Assembly (NCBI RefSeq): GCF_002934665.1
Contig: NZ_NIRS01000001.1
Coordinates: 1-64,000, forward strand
Direction of reading: 5' to 3'
DNA from: Pseudomonas laurylsulfatiphila
Lineage (GTDB): Bacteria; Pseudomonadota; Gammaproteobacteria; Pseudomonadales; Pseudomonadaceae
Length of the DNA: 64,000 bases
The position numbers were made by a program, and so were the translations under genes. Below the pieces are notes generated by a model that did not search any database, was not told the origin of the DNA, and saw nothing but the letters and a program-made list of their open reading frames with translations. This document shows, one piece after another, positions 56,735 through 64,000 of the stretch; the stretch's first letter is position 1, and the number at the start of each line of letters is the position of its first letter.

Positions 56735-57298
56735 CTTTATTTACCTGGTACTCGTAAGTTCAATATCGCGCGGACAGCACATTCCGCTGGACTGTCTGCA
56801 CGAATGGAGTCATCGACTTTATTGCCAAATGCTAGCAATTGAATTTTCTGGAAATCATTTGAAACGATCGTAACAACCCTTCTTTCGCACACCGAAGACA
56901 AGACTGTAGCGCCCGGCTGGCAAGGGTTTTCTCGATTGGAGGCGGAGTCCTAGGAAGCGTCCGACAGAGTCCCACAGACACTTAACACAAGAAATAAGGA
57001 AAGAAGTTGTTGCTGTCTTTTTGGTAACTACACAACAACTAACTAAATCGGAGGTGTGCACCGAGGGCGCACATCGAAAAGCTTCAGCCTGACACCCAGC
57101 CATGACTCATTCCTTGAGATGAAAGTAATCATTCAATTATCAGGGCTTAGTGGCTGATTAGAAGCTACAGATTACGGGCAAAAACCAGTTCAGTTGCTGG
57201 ACCGGCCTGCGGATCGACGGGTTTGGGGGGCACAAACGAAAGAGTCCGTGTGGACACGGACTCTTGGGGGGCTTTTGCGTCGGCTCTTGGGCTAAGTG
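56735..57298. other. AT-rich intergenic region without a supported gene
   Basis: A 564-base stretch, less GC-rich than its surroundings. It contains a T-rich tract near 56870, the sequence GGAGGCGGAGTCCTAGGAAG at about 56938-56957, and at its right end the terminator of the quinone oxidoreductase gene. A minus-strand frame of 82 codons (56855-57103) has no ribosome site or recognisable content. It may hold the promoter of the 496-residue gene or a small RNA, but nothing can be assigned. Confidence 0.5.
57240..57265 (-). terminator. Terminator of the quinone oxidoreductase gene
   Basis: AAGAGTCCGTG-TGGA-CACGGACTCTT, a perfect 11-base stem, lies 34 bases after the stop at 57299. On the minus strand it is followed by TTCGTTTG. 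Confidence 0.85.
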
Positions 57299-58321
57299 CT
57301 ACGCCGGTTCGACCTGCAGGGCGACCCGCTCGCGACAAGGGCATTCGTCCATGTAGCGGTGTGCTTCGACCACCTCGGCAAACGGGAAGACCCGAGTCTT
57401 GAGCGGCAGCAGCACGCGGTCAGCGGTCAACTGGTTGATGTCGCGCAAGGCACGTTGCAGTGCGACCTGGTCCTGGATGATGCCCAGTTCCGGCTTGCCG
57501 GTGAAGTTGCCGATGCAGTGCACGAAGAACTGAATGTTCTTCTGGAACGCCGCGCAGGCCGGGAATGGCGTCTGGTTGCCACCTTGCAGGCCGTACAGCA
57601 CCAGGCTGCCGCGAGGCGCCAGCACATCGCCCAGCAACGACATCTGAGGACCGCCCAAACCATCGAAGACCACATCCACACCGCGGTTATCGGTGATCTT
57701 GTTGATCCGTATCAGCAGATCTTCTTCCTCGGTAACGATGACTTTCTCGGCGCCCAGCGACAACAGATACTCACGCTCTTCTGCTGACTTGGTTGCGGCA
57801 ATCACTCGAACACCCAAGGCCTTGCCCAGTTGCACGAACGAAGGTCCGGCGCAATGGCTGGCGTCGGTCACCAGGGCGAATTGCCCGGGCTTGACCCGTG
57901 CCAGGTCGGCATAAGCAAAATAGGCGACCAACAGCGGCGTGTAATGCACGCTGGCCTCGATCGGGCTCAGTACGTCCGGGTAACGGGTCAGCGACGAGCG
58001 CGGCAGGACAATCAGCTCTCCGTAGACCGGATAGTCGTTCGGGCTTTGGGCCGGGAAACTGGCGACCTTGTCACCTATCGCCAGGTCATCCACACCCTCA
58101 CCGACAGCCGTGACGACACCGGCCATTTCCTGGCCAAGGCCGGAAGGCAGACGGGCGCGGGACGACGCCAGGTTCTGGCGCCAGAGAGTGTCATACCAAC
58201 TGATGCCAATGGCCTCGACGCGCACCTGCACTTCGCCCGGTGCAGGCAGAGCCGCCGCATGCTCTTCGCATTTGAGCACCTCGGCTGGACCAAACTTGTG
58301 AAAACGGATCGTGCGGGACAT
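57299..58321 (-). CDS. Zinc-independent MDR/quinone oxidoreductase-like dehydrogenase
   Basis: A 340-residue medium-chain dehydrogenase; the start at 58321 has GAGG upstream. It has SRTIRFHKFGPAEVL, GLGQEMAGVVTAVGEGVDD, IGDKVASFP and a Rossmann part with ATKSAEEREYLLSLGAEKVI and GVDVVFDGLGG. Zinc ligands of alcohol dehydrogenases are absent, so it is of the quinone-oxidoreductase/zeta-crystallin type using NADPH. It faces a LysR gene across a 268-base gap and is probably controlled by it. Confidence 0.88.
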   Translation of the reverse strand: MSRTIRFHKFGPAEVLKCEEHAAALPAPGEVQVRVEAIGISWYDTLWRQNLASSRARLPSGLGQEMAGVVTAVGEGVDDLAIGDKVASFPAQSPNDYPVYGELIVLPRSSLTRYPDVLSPIEASVHYTPLLVAYFAYADLARVKPGQFALVTDASHCAGPSFVQLGKALGVRVIAATKSAEEREYLLSLGAEKVIVTEEEDLLIRINKITDNRGVDVVFDGLGGPQMSLLGDVLAPRGSLVLYGLQGGNQTPFPACAAFQKNIQFFVHCIGNFTGKPELGIIQDQVALQRALRDINQLTADRVLLPLKTRVFPFAEVVEAHRYMDECPCRERVALQVEPA

Positions 58322-58589
58322 CGCAAACCTCGCCAATTGAACCTCTAATGCCTTGAACTCTAGCTGGGCTTTCAACCCAACACTATCAGTGGGTATTAAT
58401 AGTCGACATGCCTGTCATTGATTCCGCAGGGGCGGCGACATTGTCAAATGCCGCAAGAACCGAAGCCACCTTTGCAGGAAATCTGAATTACCCGGTGCAG
58501 AGTACCAGCCTTTCCCCGTAATATTCCTGCTGGCCATTGTTCTCATATGGCCGCCCACGTCAAGTTTGCTGACTCTGCCAGGACTCCAG

Positions 58590-59504
58590 ATGAATCGTAA
58601 TGACCTGCGTCGTGTCGACCTGAACCTGTTGATCGTTTTTGAAACATTGATGCACGAACGCAGCGTGACCCGTGCTGCGGAAAAACTGTTCCTCGGCCAG
58701 CCGGCCATCAGTGCGGCGCTCTCGCGCCTGCGCGGGTTGTTCGATGACCCTTTGTTTGTGCGTACCGGCCGCAGCATGGAGCCGTCCGCCCGGGCGATCG
58801 AGATCTTCGCCCTGCTCTCGCCGGCACTGGATTCGATTTCCACCGCGGTCAGCCGAGCGGCCGAGTTCGATCCTGCCACAAGTACCGCGGTGTTCCGCAT
58901 CGGCCTTTCGGACGACGTCGAATTCGCCTTGCTGCCCATGCTGCTCAAGCGCCTGCGCGCCGAATCGCCGGGGATCGTGCTGGTGGTACGTCGGGTCAAC
59001 TACATCCTGATGCCGGGGTTGCTGGCCTCCGGTGAGATCTCCATCGGCGTCAGCTACACCACCGACCTGCCGGCCAACGCCAAGCGCAAGGTACTGCGCC
59101 GCAGCCAGCCCAAGCTGTTGCGCGCCGACACCGTGCCGGGGCCATTGAGCCTGGATGATTACTGCGCGCGCCCCCATGCACTGGTGTCGTTCGCCGGCGA
59201 CCTCAGCGGCTTTATAGATGAAGAACTGGAAAAGCTCGGGCGCAAACGCCATGTGGTGCTCGCGGTACCGCAGTTCAATGGCTTGAGTACCCTGCTGGCC
59301 GGCACTGACATCGTCGCAACCGTGCCGGACTACACGGCCGACGCGCTGACTGCCGCGGGCGGTGTTCGCGCGGAGGATCCGCCGTTGCCGGTGCGCAGCT
59401 TTGAGTTGCACATGGCGTGGCGCGGGTCGCAGGATAATGATCCGGGGGAACGCTGGTTGCGCTCGCGGATTCAGATGTTCTTCGGCGATCCGGACAGTCT
59501 TTGA
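58590..59504 (+). CDS. LysR-family regulator
   Basis: A 304-residue regulator with ATG at 58590 after AGGA. The helix-turn-helix is LLIVFETLMHERSVTRAAEKLFLGQPAISAALSRLRGLF, read in parts (residues 12-50). The effector domain starts at PATSTAVFRIGLSDDVEF. It belongs to the group with a DLNLL start and Phe-type linker (FVRTGRSMEPSARA), often regulators of NodD/SyrM-like or stress genes. It is divergent from the quinone oxidoreductase and most likely its regulator. A hairpin without a T-run follows at 59522-59547. Confidence 0.9.
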   Translation: MNRNDLRRVDLNLLIVFETLMHERSVTRAAEKLFLGQPAISAALSRLRGLFDDPLFVRTGRSMEPSARAIEIFALLSPALDSISTAVSRAAEFDPATSTAVFRIGLSDDVEFALLPMLLKRLRAESPGIVLVVRRVNYILMPGLLASGEISIGVSYTTDLPANAKRKVLRRSQPKLLRADTVPGPLSLDDYCARPHALVSFAGDLSGFIDEELEKLGRKRHVVLAVPQFNGLSTLLAGTDIVATVPDYTADALTAAGGVRAEDPPLPVRSFELHMAWRGSQDNDPGERWLRSRIQMFFGDPDSL

Positions 59505-60231
59505 ATAAGGTTGTCGAGCGGACCTGGCAGGCCCGGACTTGCCAGGTTAAGTAAGACGAAACATAGCGTGCCCTTGCCGACTCAGGCCCTACCATACTTC
59601 GGAACCTTCACAAACGTGCCATCAGGGGTGATCAAGGAAAAGGGTGGGTGTTTCTTTTATCTATACCCATTGCGTGTAAAGGCCGGATAAAAATAGATCG
59701 ACCAGGTGCTGCCCAGCGTCCGGATAAACTTTTTCAATATAGAAAAGGAAAACCATGAGGGCGTTTCTTCTCCCGAGTTGTCTTGTTCCCAATCGCCTTC
59801 ATTTCCAAAACAGCAAATAACACAGCGAACAAAGGCGGAGAATGCAGGATCCGATTCTCGATACTCACTTTCTACATGCCAGAGCTGTGTAAAGGGAGCT
59901 ATTGCCTGAGCGCGGGGGCTATCAGCGAAGAATCTCCGTCCCGGTGTTTGTGGAATGAGTGTCCAAGTGCGCGTGGAATCTGCAAGTAGAGTAACTAATG
60001 GGCGCACTCTAACACTCACACTTTCCACGGATAACACAGTACCTTAATAACGCTCTGGCGAGCACAAACAAGTATCAATGACTTTTTATAACAATCGTTG
60101 ACACCCAGACGCAGACACCCTAAATTGCCGGCACTCTGCCAACACCAAGACGACGCATCAACTTTGTCAAGTTAATGGAATGCTGAGTTCTGAATCCTGA
60201 GTTCTGAGTTATTTCATTCCTGGTACAACGC
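59505..60231. other. Leader of the cellulose operon: long AT-rich gap
   Basis: A 727-base AT-rich region with no supported gene. At 59522-59547 ACCTGGCA pairs with TGCCAGGT, perhaps ending the LysR transcript. Just before the first cellulose gene, TGAGTTC-type 7-base repeats stand in tandem (60184-60210: TGAGTTC TGAATCC TGAGTTC TGAGTT). The low GC and length suggest promoter and regulatory sites for the cellulose operon. A minus-strand frame (59657-60037) is not convincing. Confidence 0.55.
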
Positions 60232-61392
60232 ATGAAATATGTAGACGATATTACGAAACTCTTTACACGTTTTGGCGCCAACGCGGAGAGTTACCAGGAA
60301 ATACAACCGAATTATAAAGATTTCAAAGACGACCCGGTTACACCAACTGTGGCTGAGCCAGAGTCGTCGGCGGCATTGCCTTCCCCGACACCCCCTGTGT
60401 TTCTGCTGGACGAGCCACAGCCTTCCTTGTTGATTGGCGTGCCGGACGAGCCGGTGAAGAATGTTGTCCTCTCGCTACCTTCGCCCAAATCCCCTTCCCC
60501 GACCGAGCCCCCTGCGAGTTCTGCTACGGGTGACCGTCAGCGATTGAGCGACCTGTTGCGTGAACTCAGCCAGGTTCGTCGAGACGCTCTGTCAGAAACG
60601 ACTCGCAAGCGGACCAAGGCGAAGGTCATTGCTATCGTTTCGGCGAATGGTGGCGTGGGTAGAAGCACCATCGTTGCAGGTCTCGCGAAAACACTTCGGC
60701 GCCCCGGCGGGCGAACCATCGCGATTGATCTGGACCCTCAGAACGCGCTGTCCAGCCACTTGGGTATCACCCGCCAGGCTCCCGGGCTGATTCAGCTCAA
60801 GGAACAGGACGCAGACTGGGGCGCTCATCGCCTGCCAGGCTTTGGCGATAGCGAATGCCTGCCCTTCGGCACTGGCGAGGTGAACGATCGCCGATTGCTC
60901 AAGCAGATGATGCTTGAAGATTCTGACTGGTTGAATCAGCACCTTGCGTCAATGAACCTCAGCGAAAACGATACCGTGATCCTGGACACTCCTTCGGGTG
61001 AGACCGTCTATTCGCAACAGGCACTCGACGCCGCCGATCTGGTGCTGGTGATGACGGTGGCCGACGCGGCCTCCTACCTGGCGCTGGACAGCATGACCCA
61101 CTGGCTGGAAACCAGCCGACGACGCGCGCAGCGGCAACGGTATGTGCTCAACCAACGGGATGACTCGCGTTCGTTCAGCAGGGACATGGGCGTGCTGTTT
61201 CTGCGGCGGCTCGGCGCCAACCTGATTGGGACGATTCGCCTCGATCACCAGTTCAACGAGTCGCTGGCCCATGGTCGGGACTTACTGCAATACGCACCTC
61301 AGAGCATTGGCTGTCAGGACATTCTTTCGCTATCAGGCGCGGTCCATGCCCTGCTTTTCTCGGAGAATTCCAGCCAGCAGGACACGCCATGA
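60232..61392 (+). CDS. bcsQ: Cellulose synthase-associated ParA/MinD-like protein BcsQ (WssA-like), BcsR-like N-terminus
   Basis: A 386-residue cytoplasmic protein that in other bacteria places cellulose synthase at the cell pole. Residues 1-25 (DDITKLFTRFGANAESYQEI) resemble BcsR/YhjR; residues 26-110 are a Pro/Ser-rich linker. The ATPase part starts near 122 with VIAIVSANGGVGRSTIVAG, a deviant Walker A with Arg in the usual Lys-Thr place, and has LDPQNALSSHLG and DTPSGETVYSQQALDAADLVL. It overlaps the BcsA gene by four bases (ATGA). In P. fluorescens SBW25 this is the position of wssA. Confidence 0.9.
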   Translation: MKYVDDITKLFTRFGANAESYQEIQPNYKDFKDDPVTPTVAEPESSAALPSPTPPVFLLDEPQPSLLIGVPDEPVKNVVLSLPSPKSPSPTEPPASSATGDRQRLSDLLRELSQVRRDALSETTRKRTKAKVIAIVSANGGVGRSTIVAGLAKTLRRPGGRTIAIDLDPQNALSSHLGITRQAPGLIQLKEQDADWGAHRLPGFGDSECLPFGTGEVNDRRLLKQMMLEDSDWLNQHLASMNLSENDTVILDTPSGETVYSQQALDAADLVLVMTVADAASYLALDSMTHWLETSRRRAQRQRYVLNQRDDSRSFSRDMGVLFLRRLGANLIGTIRLDHQFNESLAHGRDLLQYAPQSIGCQDILSLSGAVHALLFSENSSQQDTP

Positions 61393-63620
61393 CCGTCCAG
61401 CTGAATCAGCCGCCTGCAAAGACTTGGTGGTTGCAGGGGCTACTGGATACTTTCCAGGCTCGCGTCAGTCGATGGCCCCTGATTTGGCGCCAGGGCCTGA
61501 AGATCTCGGCCGGGCTGATCGCAGCATTATTGGTGCTGGGTATCCTCACTGCGCCGCAGAATCTGTATTCCCAGGCCGTGTTTGCCGCTGTCTGTTTTGC
61601 CGCCAGCCTGATCATTCGCAAGCAAGCCGGGCGACTGGCGATCCTGACCCTGATCACCCTCTCGCTAATCGCTTCGTTGCGTTATATGTACTGGCGCCTG
61701 TCCGACACCCTGGGCTTCGACAACTGGCAGGATGCCGTATTTGGCTACGGGCTGGTGCTGGCCGAACTGTATGCCTTGCTCGTCCTGGTCTTCGGTTATG
61801 TACAGACCGCCTGGCCGCTGCACCGCAAACCGCAGTTTCTGCAACAGCCACCCGCTGAATGGCCGACCGTGGATGTCTTCATTCCCACCTATAACGAAGC
61901 ATTGGGTATCGTCAAACTGGTGGTGCTCGCCGCTCAGGCCATCGACTGGCCCGAGGGCAAACTGCGGGTGCACGTGCTCGATGACGGACGCCGGGAGGAA
62001 TTCAAGGTTTTCTGTCAGCAGATTGGTGTCAACTACATCACTCGCGACAACAATCAACATGCCAAGGCCGGCAACCTCAACGAGGCACTCAAAGTCACCG
62101 ATGGCGAGTTCATTGCCATATTCGACGCCGACCACGTGCCTACCCGCTCCTTCCTGCAGATCACGATGGGCTGGTTTTTCAAGGACCCGAACCTGGCGTT
62201 GCTGCAAACGCCGCACTTCTTCTATTCACCCGATCCGTTCGAAAAAAACCTCGAGACCTTTCGCTCGGTGCCCAATGAAGGTGAGCTGTTCTACGGTCTG
62301 GTGCAGGACGGCAATGACCTGTGGAACGCGGCATTCTTTTGCGGGTCCTGCGCGGTCATCCGGCGGACTCACTTGCTGGAAGTCGGAGGCATCGCCACCG
62401 AAACCGTGACGGAAGATGCGCACACGGCACTCAAGCTCAACCGCCGTGGTTTCAATACTGCTTACCTCGCCATTCCACAAGCGGCGGGACTGGCCACCGA
62501 AAGCCTTTCCCGGCACATCAGCCAGCGCATACGCTGGGCGCGGGGCATGGCGCAGATTTTTCGGACCGACAATCCGTTGTTTGGCAAAGGACTGAACCTG
62601 GGGCAGCGCATCTGCTACCTCAACGCCATGATGCACTTTTTCTACAGCCTGCCTCGCCTGGTGTTCTTGACCGCACCCTTGGCCTACCTGTTTTTTGACG
62701 CGCAGATTTTCCATGCGTCGGCGCTGATGGTCACGGTTTATGTGCTGCCGCATATTTTCCATTCCAGCCTGACCAACTCCGCGATCCAGGGGCGCTTCCG
62801 CCATTCCTTCTGGAACGAAGTGTATGAGTCGGTGTTGGCCTGGTACATCATGCGACCGGTACTGTTGGCCCTGATCAACCCTTCGCTGGGTAAGTTCAAC
62901 GTGACCGACAAGGGCGGCACCATCGAGGATGACTATTTCAACTGGAAGCTCGCGCGGCCTTACATCGTCCTGCTGACCTTGAACATCATCGGCCTGGTGA
63001 TTGGCGTGGTGAAACTGATCGGGAGTGATTCGGCCCAGGCCACTACCCTGCTGATCAACCTGGCCTGGACCCTGTACAACATCATCATTGTCAGCACCGC
63101 CGTGGCGGTGGCCACTGAGTCCTCTCAGGTACGCAACGAACCCAGAGTGCCGGCGGATCTGCCTGTGCGGGTCTATCGCGAAGACGGCACCTCGTTTGAT
63201 TGCATCACCCGGGACTTCTCACAAAACGGCGTGGGTCTGGCTCTGCCACCGCAGGTTCAGCTCAGCGTCAATGAGACGCTGCGGCTCTGCATTCTGCGCA
63301 CACCTCCCTCAAGCCTCTTTCCCGCAAAAACGATCTTCAGCAACGACAACGTGGCGGGTGTGCAATTCGAGGGTTTGACCCTGCGCCAGCAAAGTGAACT
63401 GGTACGACTGACCTTTTCACGGGCCGACACTTGGGCCAACACCTGGGGGAACGGCCGCCTCGATGCACCCATGTCGGCGTTGCGCGAGGTCAGCGGCATT
63501 GGCTTACGCGCGATCCTGCGCCTGTTCGTTGCAACGCTAAAGGACAGCCAGGCGCTGCTGCGCAAACGCCCGGACGCTCCATCACCTATAGACTCCACCG
63601 CGGACACGCAACGATCTTGA
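61389..63620 (+). CDS. bcsA: Cellulose synthase catalytic subunit BcsA (WssB-like)
   Basis: A 743-residue inner-membrane glycosyltransferase that polymerises UDP-glucose to cellulose, activated by cyclic di-GMP. Several N-terminal membrane helices precede the GT-2 domain: DVFIPTYNEALGIVK, VLDDGRREEF, FDADHVPTRSF, TVTEDAHTALKL (TED) and QRIRWARGMAQIF (QxxRW). After further helices the PilZ domain has RNEPRVPADLPVRV and DFSQNGVGL, the RxxxR and (D/N)xSxxG cyclic di-GMP motifs. It overlaps the next gene by four bases. Confidence 0.96.
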   Translation: MTVQLNQPPAKTWWLQGLLDTFQARVSRWPLIWRQGLKISAGLIAALLVLGILTAPQNLYSQAVFAAVCFAASLIIRKQAGRLAILTLITLSLIASLRYMYWRLSDTLGFDNWQDAVFGYGLVLAELYALLVLVFGYVQTAWPLHRKPQFLQQPPAEWPTVDVFIPTYNEALGIVKLVVLAAQAIDWPEGKLRVHVLDDGRREEFKVFCQQIGVNYITRDNNQHAKAGNLNEALKVTDGEFIAIFDADHVPTRSFLQITMGWFFKDPNLALLQTPHFFYSPDPFEKNLETFRSVPNEGELFYGLVQDGNDLWNAAFFCGSCAVIRRTHLLEVGGIATETVTEDAHTALKLNRRGFNTAYLAIPQAAGLATESLSRHISQRIRWARGMAQIFRTDNPLFGKGLNLGQRICYLNAMMHFFYSLPRLVFLTAPLAYLFFDAQIFHASALMVTVYVLPHIFHSSLTNSAIQGRFRHSFWNEVYESVLAWYIMRPVLLALINPSLGKFNVTDKGGTIEDDYFNWKLARPYIVLLTLNIIGLVIGVVKLIGSDSAQATTLLINLAWTLYNIIIVSTAVAVATESSQVRNEPRVPADLPVRVYREDGTSFDCITRDFSQNGVGLALPPQVQLSVNETLRLCILRTPPSSLFPAKTIFSNDNVAGVQFEGLTLRQQSELVRLTFSRADTWANTWGNGRLDAPMSALREVSGIGLRAILRLFVATLKDSQALLRKRPDAPSPIDSTADTQRS

Positions 63621-64000
63621 ACCCTTCCACTCGCCGGACCTTTCTTCCTCGTCACTCACTCATGCTGATCGCCTGCTCGCTAGCGGGCTGGAGCAGCTGG
63701 GCGTTGAGTGCTGCCGCCCACATCAGCGCCACAGAGCCGGCGGTGATGCCGGCCGCGTCGTTGCCCGGGACCGATGCCCCGGGCAACAGTTATACCCGCA
63801 CCCTCAAGGAGCTGGGTAAAAGCTATTCGATGACCCTTAAAGGCGTGGAGGCGACCGACAGTGTGAATTTCGATGTGCGCGCCGATGAAGTCGTCACGGC
63901 TGCGCAGGTCACACTGCAGTACAGCTACTCACCGGCGCTGCTCGCCGATCTTTCGCAAATCAACGTGCTGATCAACGATCAAGTGGCCGCCAGCCTGCCC
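63617..64000 (+). CDS. bcsB: Cellulose synthase subunit BcsB, N-terminal part (runs off window)
   Basis: The first 128 residues of the periplasmic BcsB subunit. A TTG at 63617 overlaps the BcsA stop (TTGA) and gives an Arg-containing n-region (MNPSTRRTFLPRHS) before the hydrophobic core LMLIACSLAGWSSWALSAAA; an ATG at 63662 is the alternative. After it comes the family start YTRTLKELGKSYSMTLKGVEATDSVNFDVR, read in parts, and the jelly-roll strands. BcsB guides the cellulose chain through the periplasm. The rest is outside the window. Confidence 0.9.
   Translation, partial: MNPSTRRTFLPRHSLMLIACSLAGWSSWALSAAAHISATEPAVMPAASLPGTDAPGNSYTRTLKELGKSYSMTLKGVEATDSVNFDVRADEVVTAAQVTLQYSYSPALLADLSQINVLINDQVAASLP

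Noticed and set aside
56855..57103. 82-codon minus-strand frame in the AT-rich gap
   Set aside because: No ribosome site, no recognisable content, codon use unlike real genes here.
57060..57170. Short frame starting with GTG after CGGAG at about 57053
   Set aside because: Only about 33 codons, no signal peptide or family; a chance ribosome-like site.
59657..60037. 126-codon minus-strand frame before the cellulose operon
   Set aside because: No ribosome site and composition unlike neighbours; treated as non-coding leader.

Overview
The window is a high-GC (about 60 percent by eye) chromosomal segment that reads as a fluorescent Pseudomonas. Signs are the fdnGHI-fdhE-selA-selB order next to a selenocysteine tRNA, an OprD-type porin, DUF1652, PatB/MalY and FAN1-type VRR-NUC proteins, a wss-like cellulose operon, and many REP/REPIN palindromes (TGTAGGAGCGAGC... 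type) between genes. No phage, integrase, transposase or CRISPR was seen.

Layout. 1-1416: 3' end of acetyl-CoA synthetase. 1450-4224: two exported proteins of unknown role (one with Trp/His/Gly-rich 17-residue repeats) and a DHH phosphoesterase. 4237-12262: the most unusual block, a sulfation locus. A PAPS-type sulfotransferase, a DUF1214 protein and an SDR run leftward; an SRPBCC protein, a NodP/CysD-like ATP sulfurylase subunit, a CysN-CysC fusion and a LuxR-type regulator run rightward. The divergent promoter carries two inverted copies of a GTCCG-N2-CGGAC palindrome, and a third near-copy precedes the cysD-like gene. 12263-12935: five tandem REPIN units with a period of about 113 bp. 12936-20064: a catabolic operon with a polar amino-acid-type ABC importer and two amidohydrolases, then an MFS exporter divergent from a LysR gene. 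20183-24719: LysR regulator, exported alpha/beta hydrolase, isochorismatase-like hydrolase and OprD porin.

24728-33821 is the selenium/formate module: tRNA-Sec, SelB, SelA, FdhE and the three subunits of a membrane formate dehydrogenase. The alpha subunit contains an in-frame TGA (Sec197) followed by a SECIS-like hairpin, so its two apparent halves are one gene. 34177-42692: C-S lyase, Na+/H+ antiporter, hybrid histidine kinase, and an Fe-S helicase translationally coupled to a FAN1-like nuclease. 42904-47773: small lipoprotein, LprI/MliC-like lysozyme inhibitor, and a polyamine-related group (AraC regulator with a SnoaL-like N-terminus, PuuB-like oxidase, cupin, PotF-like binding protein). 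48038-58321: DUF1652, UvrD-like helicase, pirin, phosphoglucomutase, a divergent MocR-like protein with an unrecognised 496-residue partner, and a quinone oxidoreductase divergent from a LysR gene. 60232-64000: start of a cellulose synthase operon (BcsQ, BcsA, start of BcsB).

The candidate for a less-described system is the 4.2-12.3 kb sulfation locus. It has its own PAPS supply, like rhizobial NodPQ feeding NodH, but is linked to DUF1214, SDR and SRPBCC proteins. The acceptor molecule is unknown. All calls are by reading the sequence and recalling families; no searches were run.
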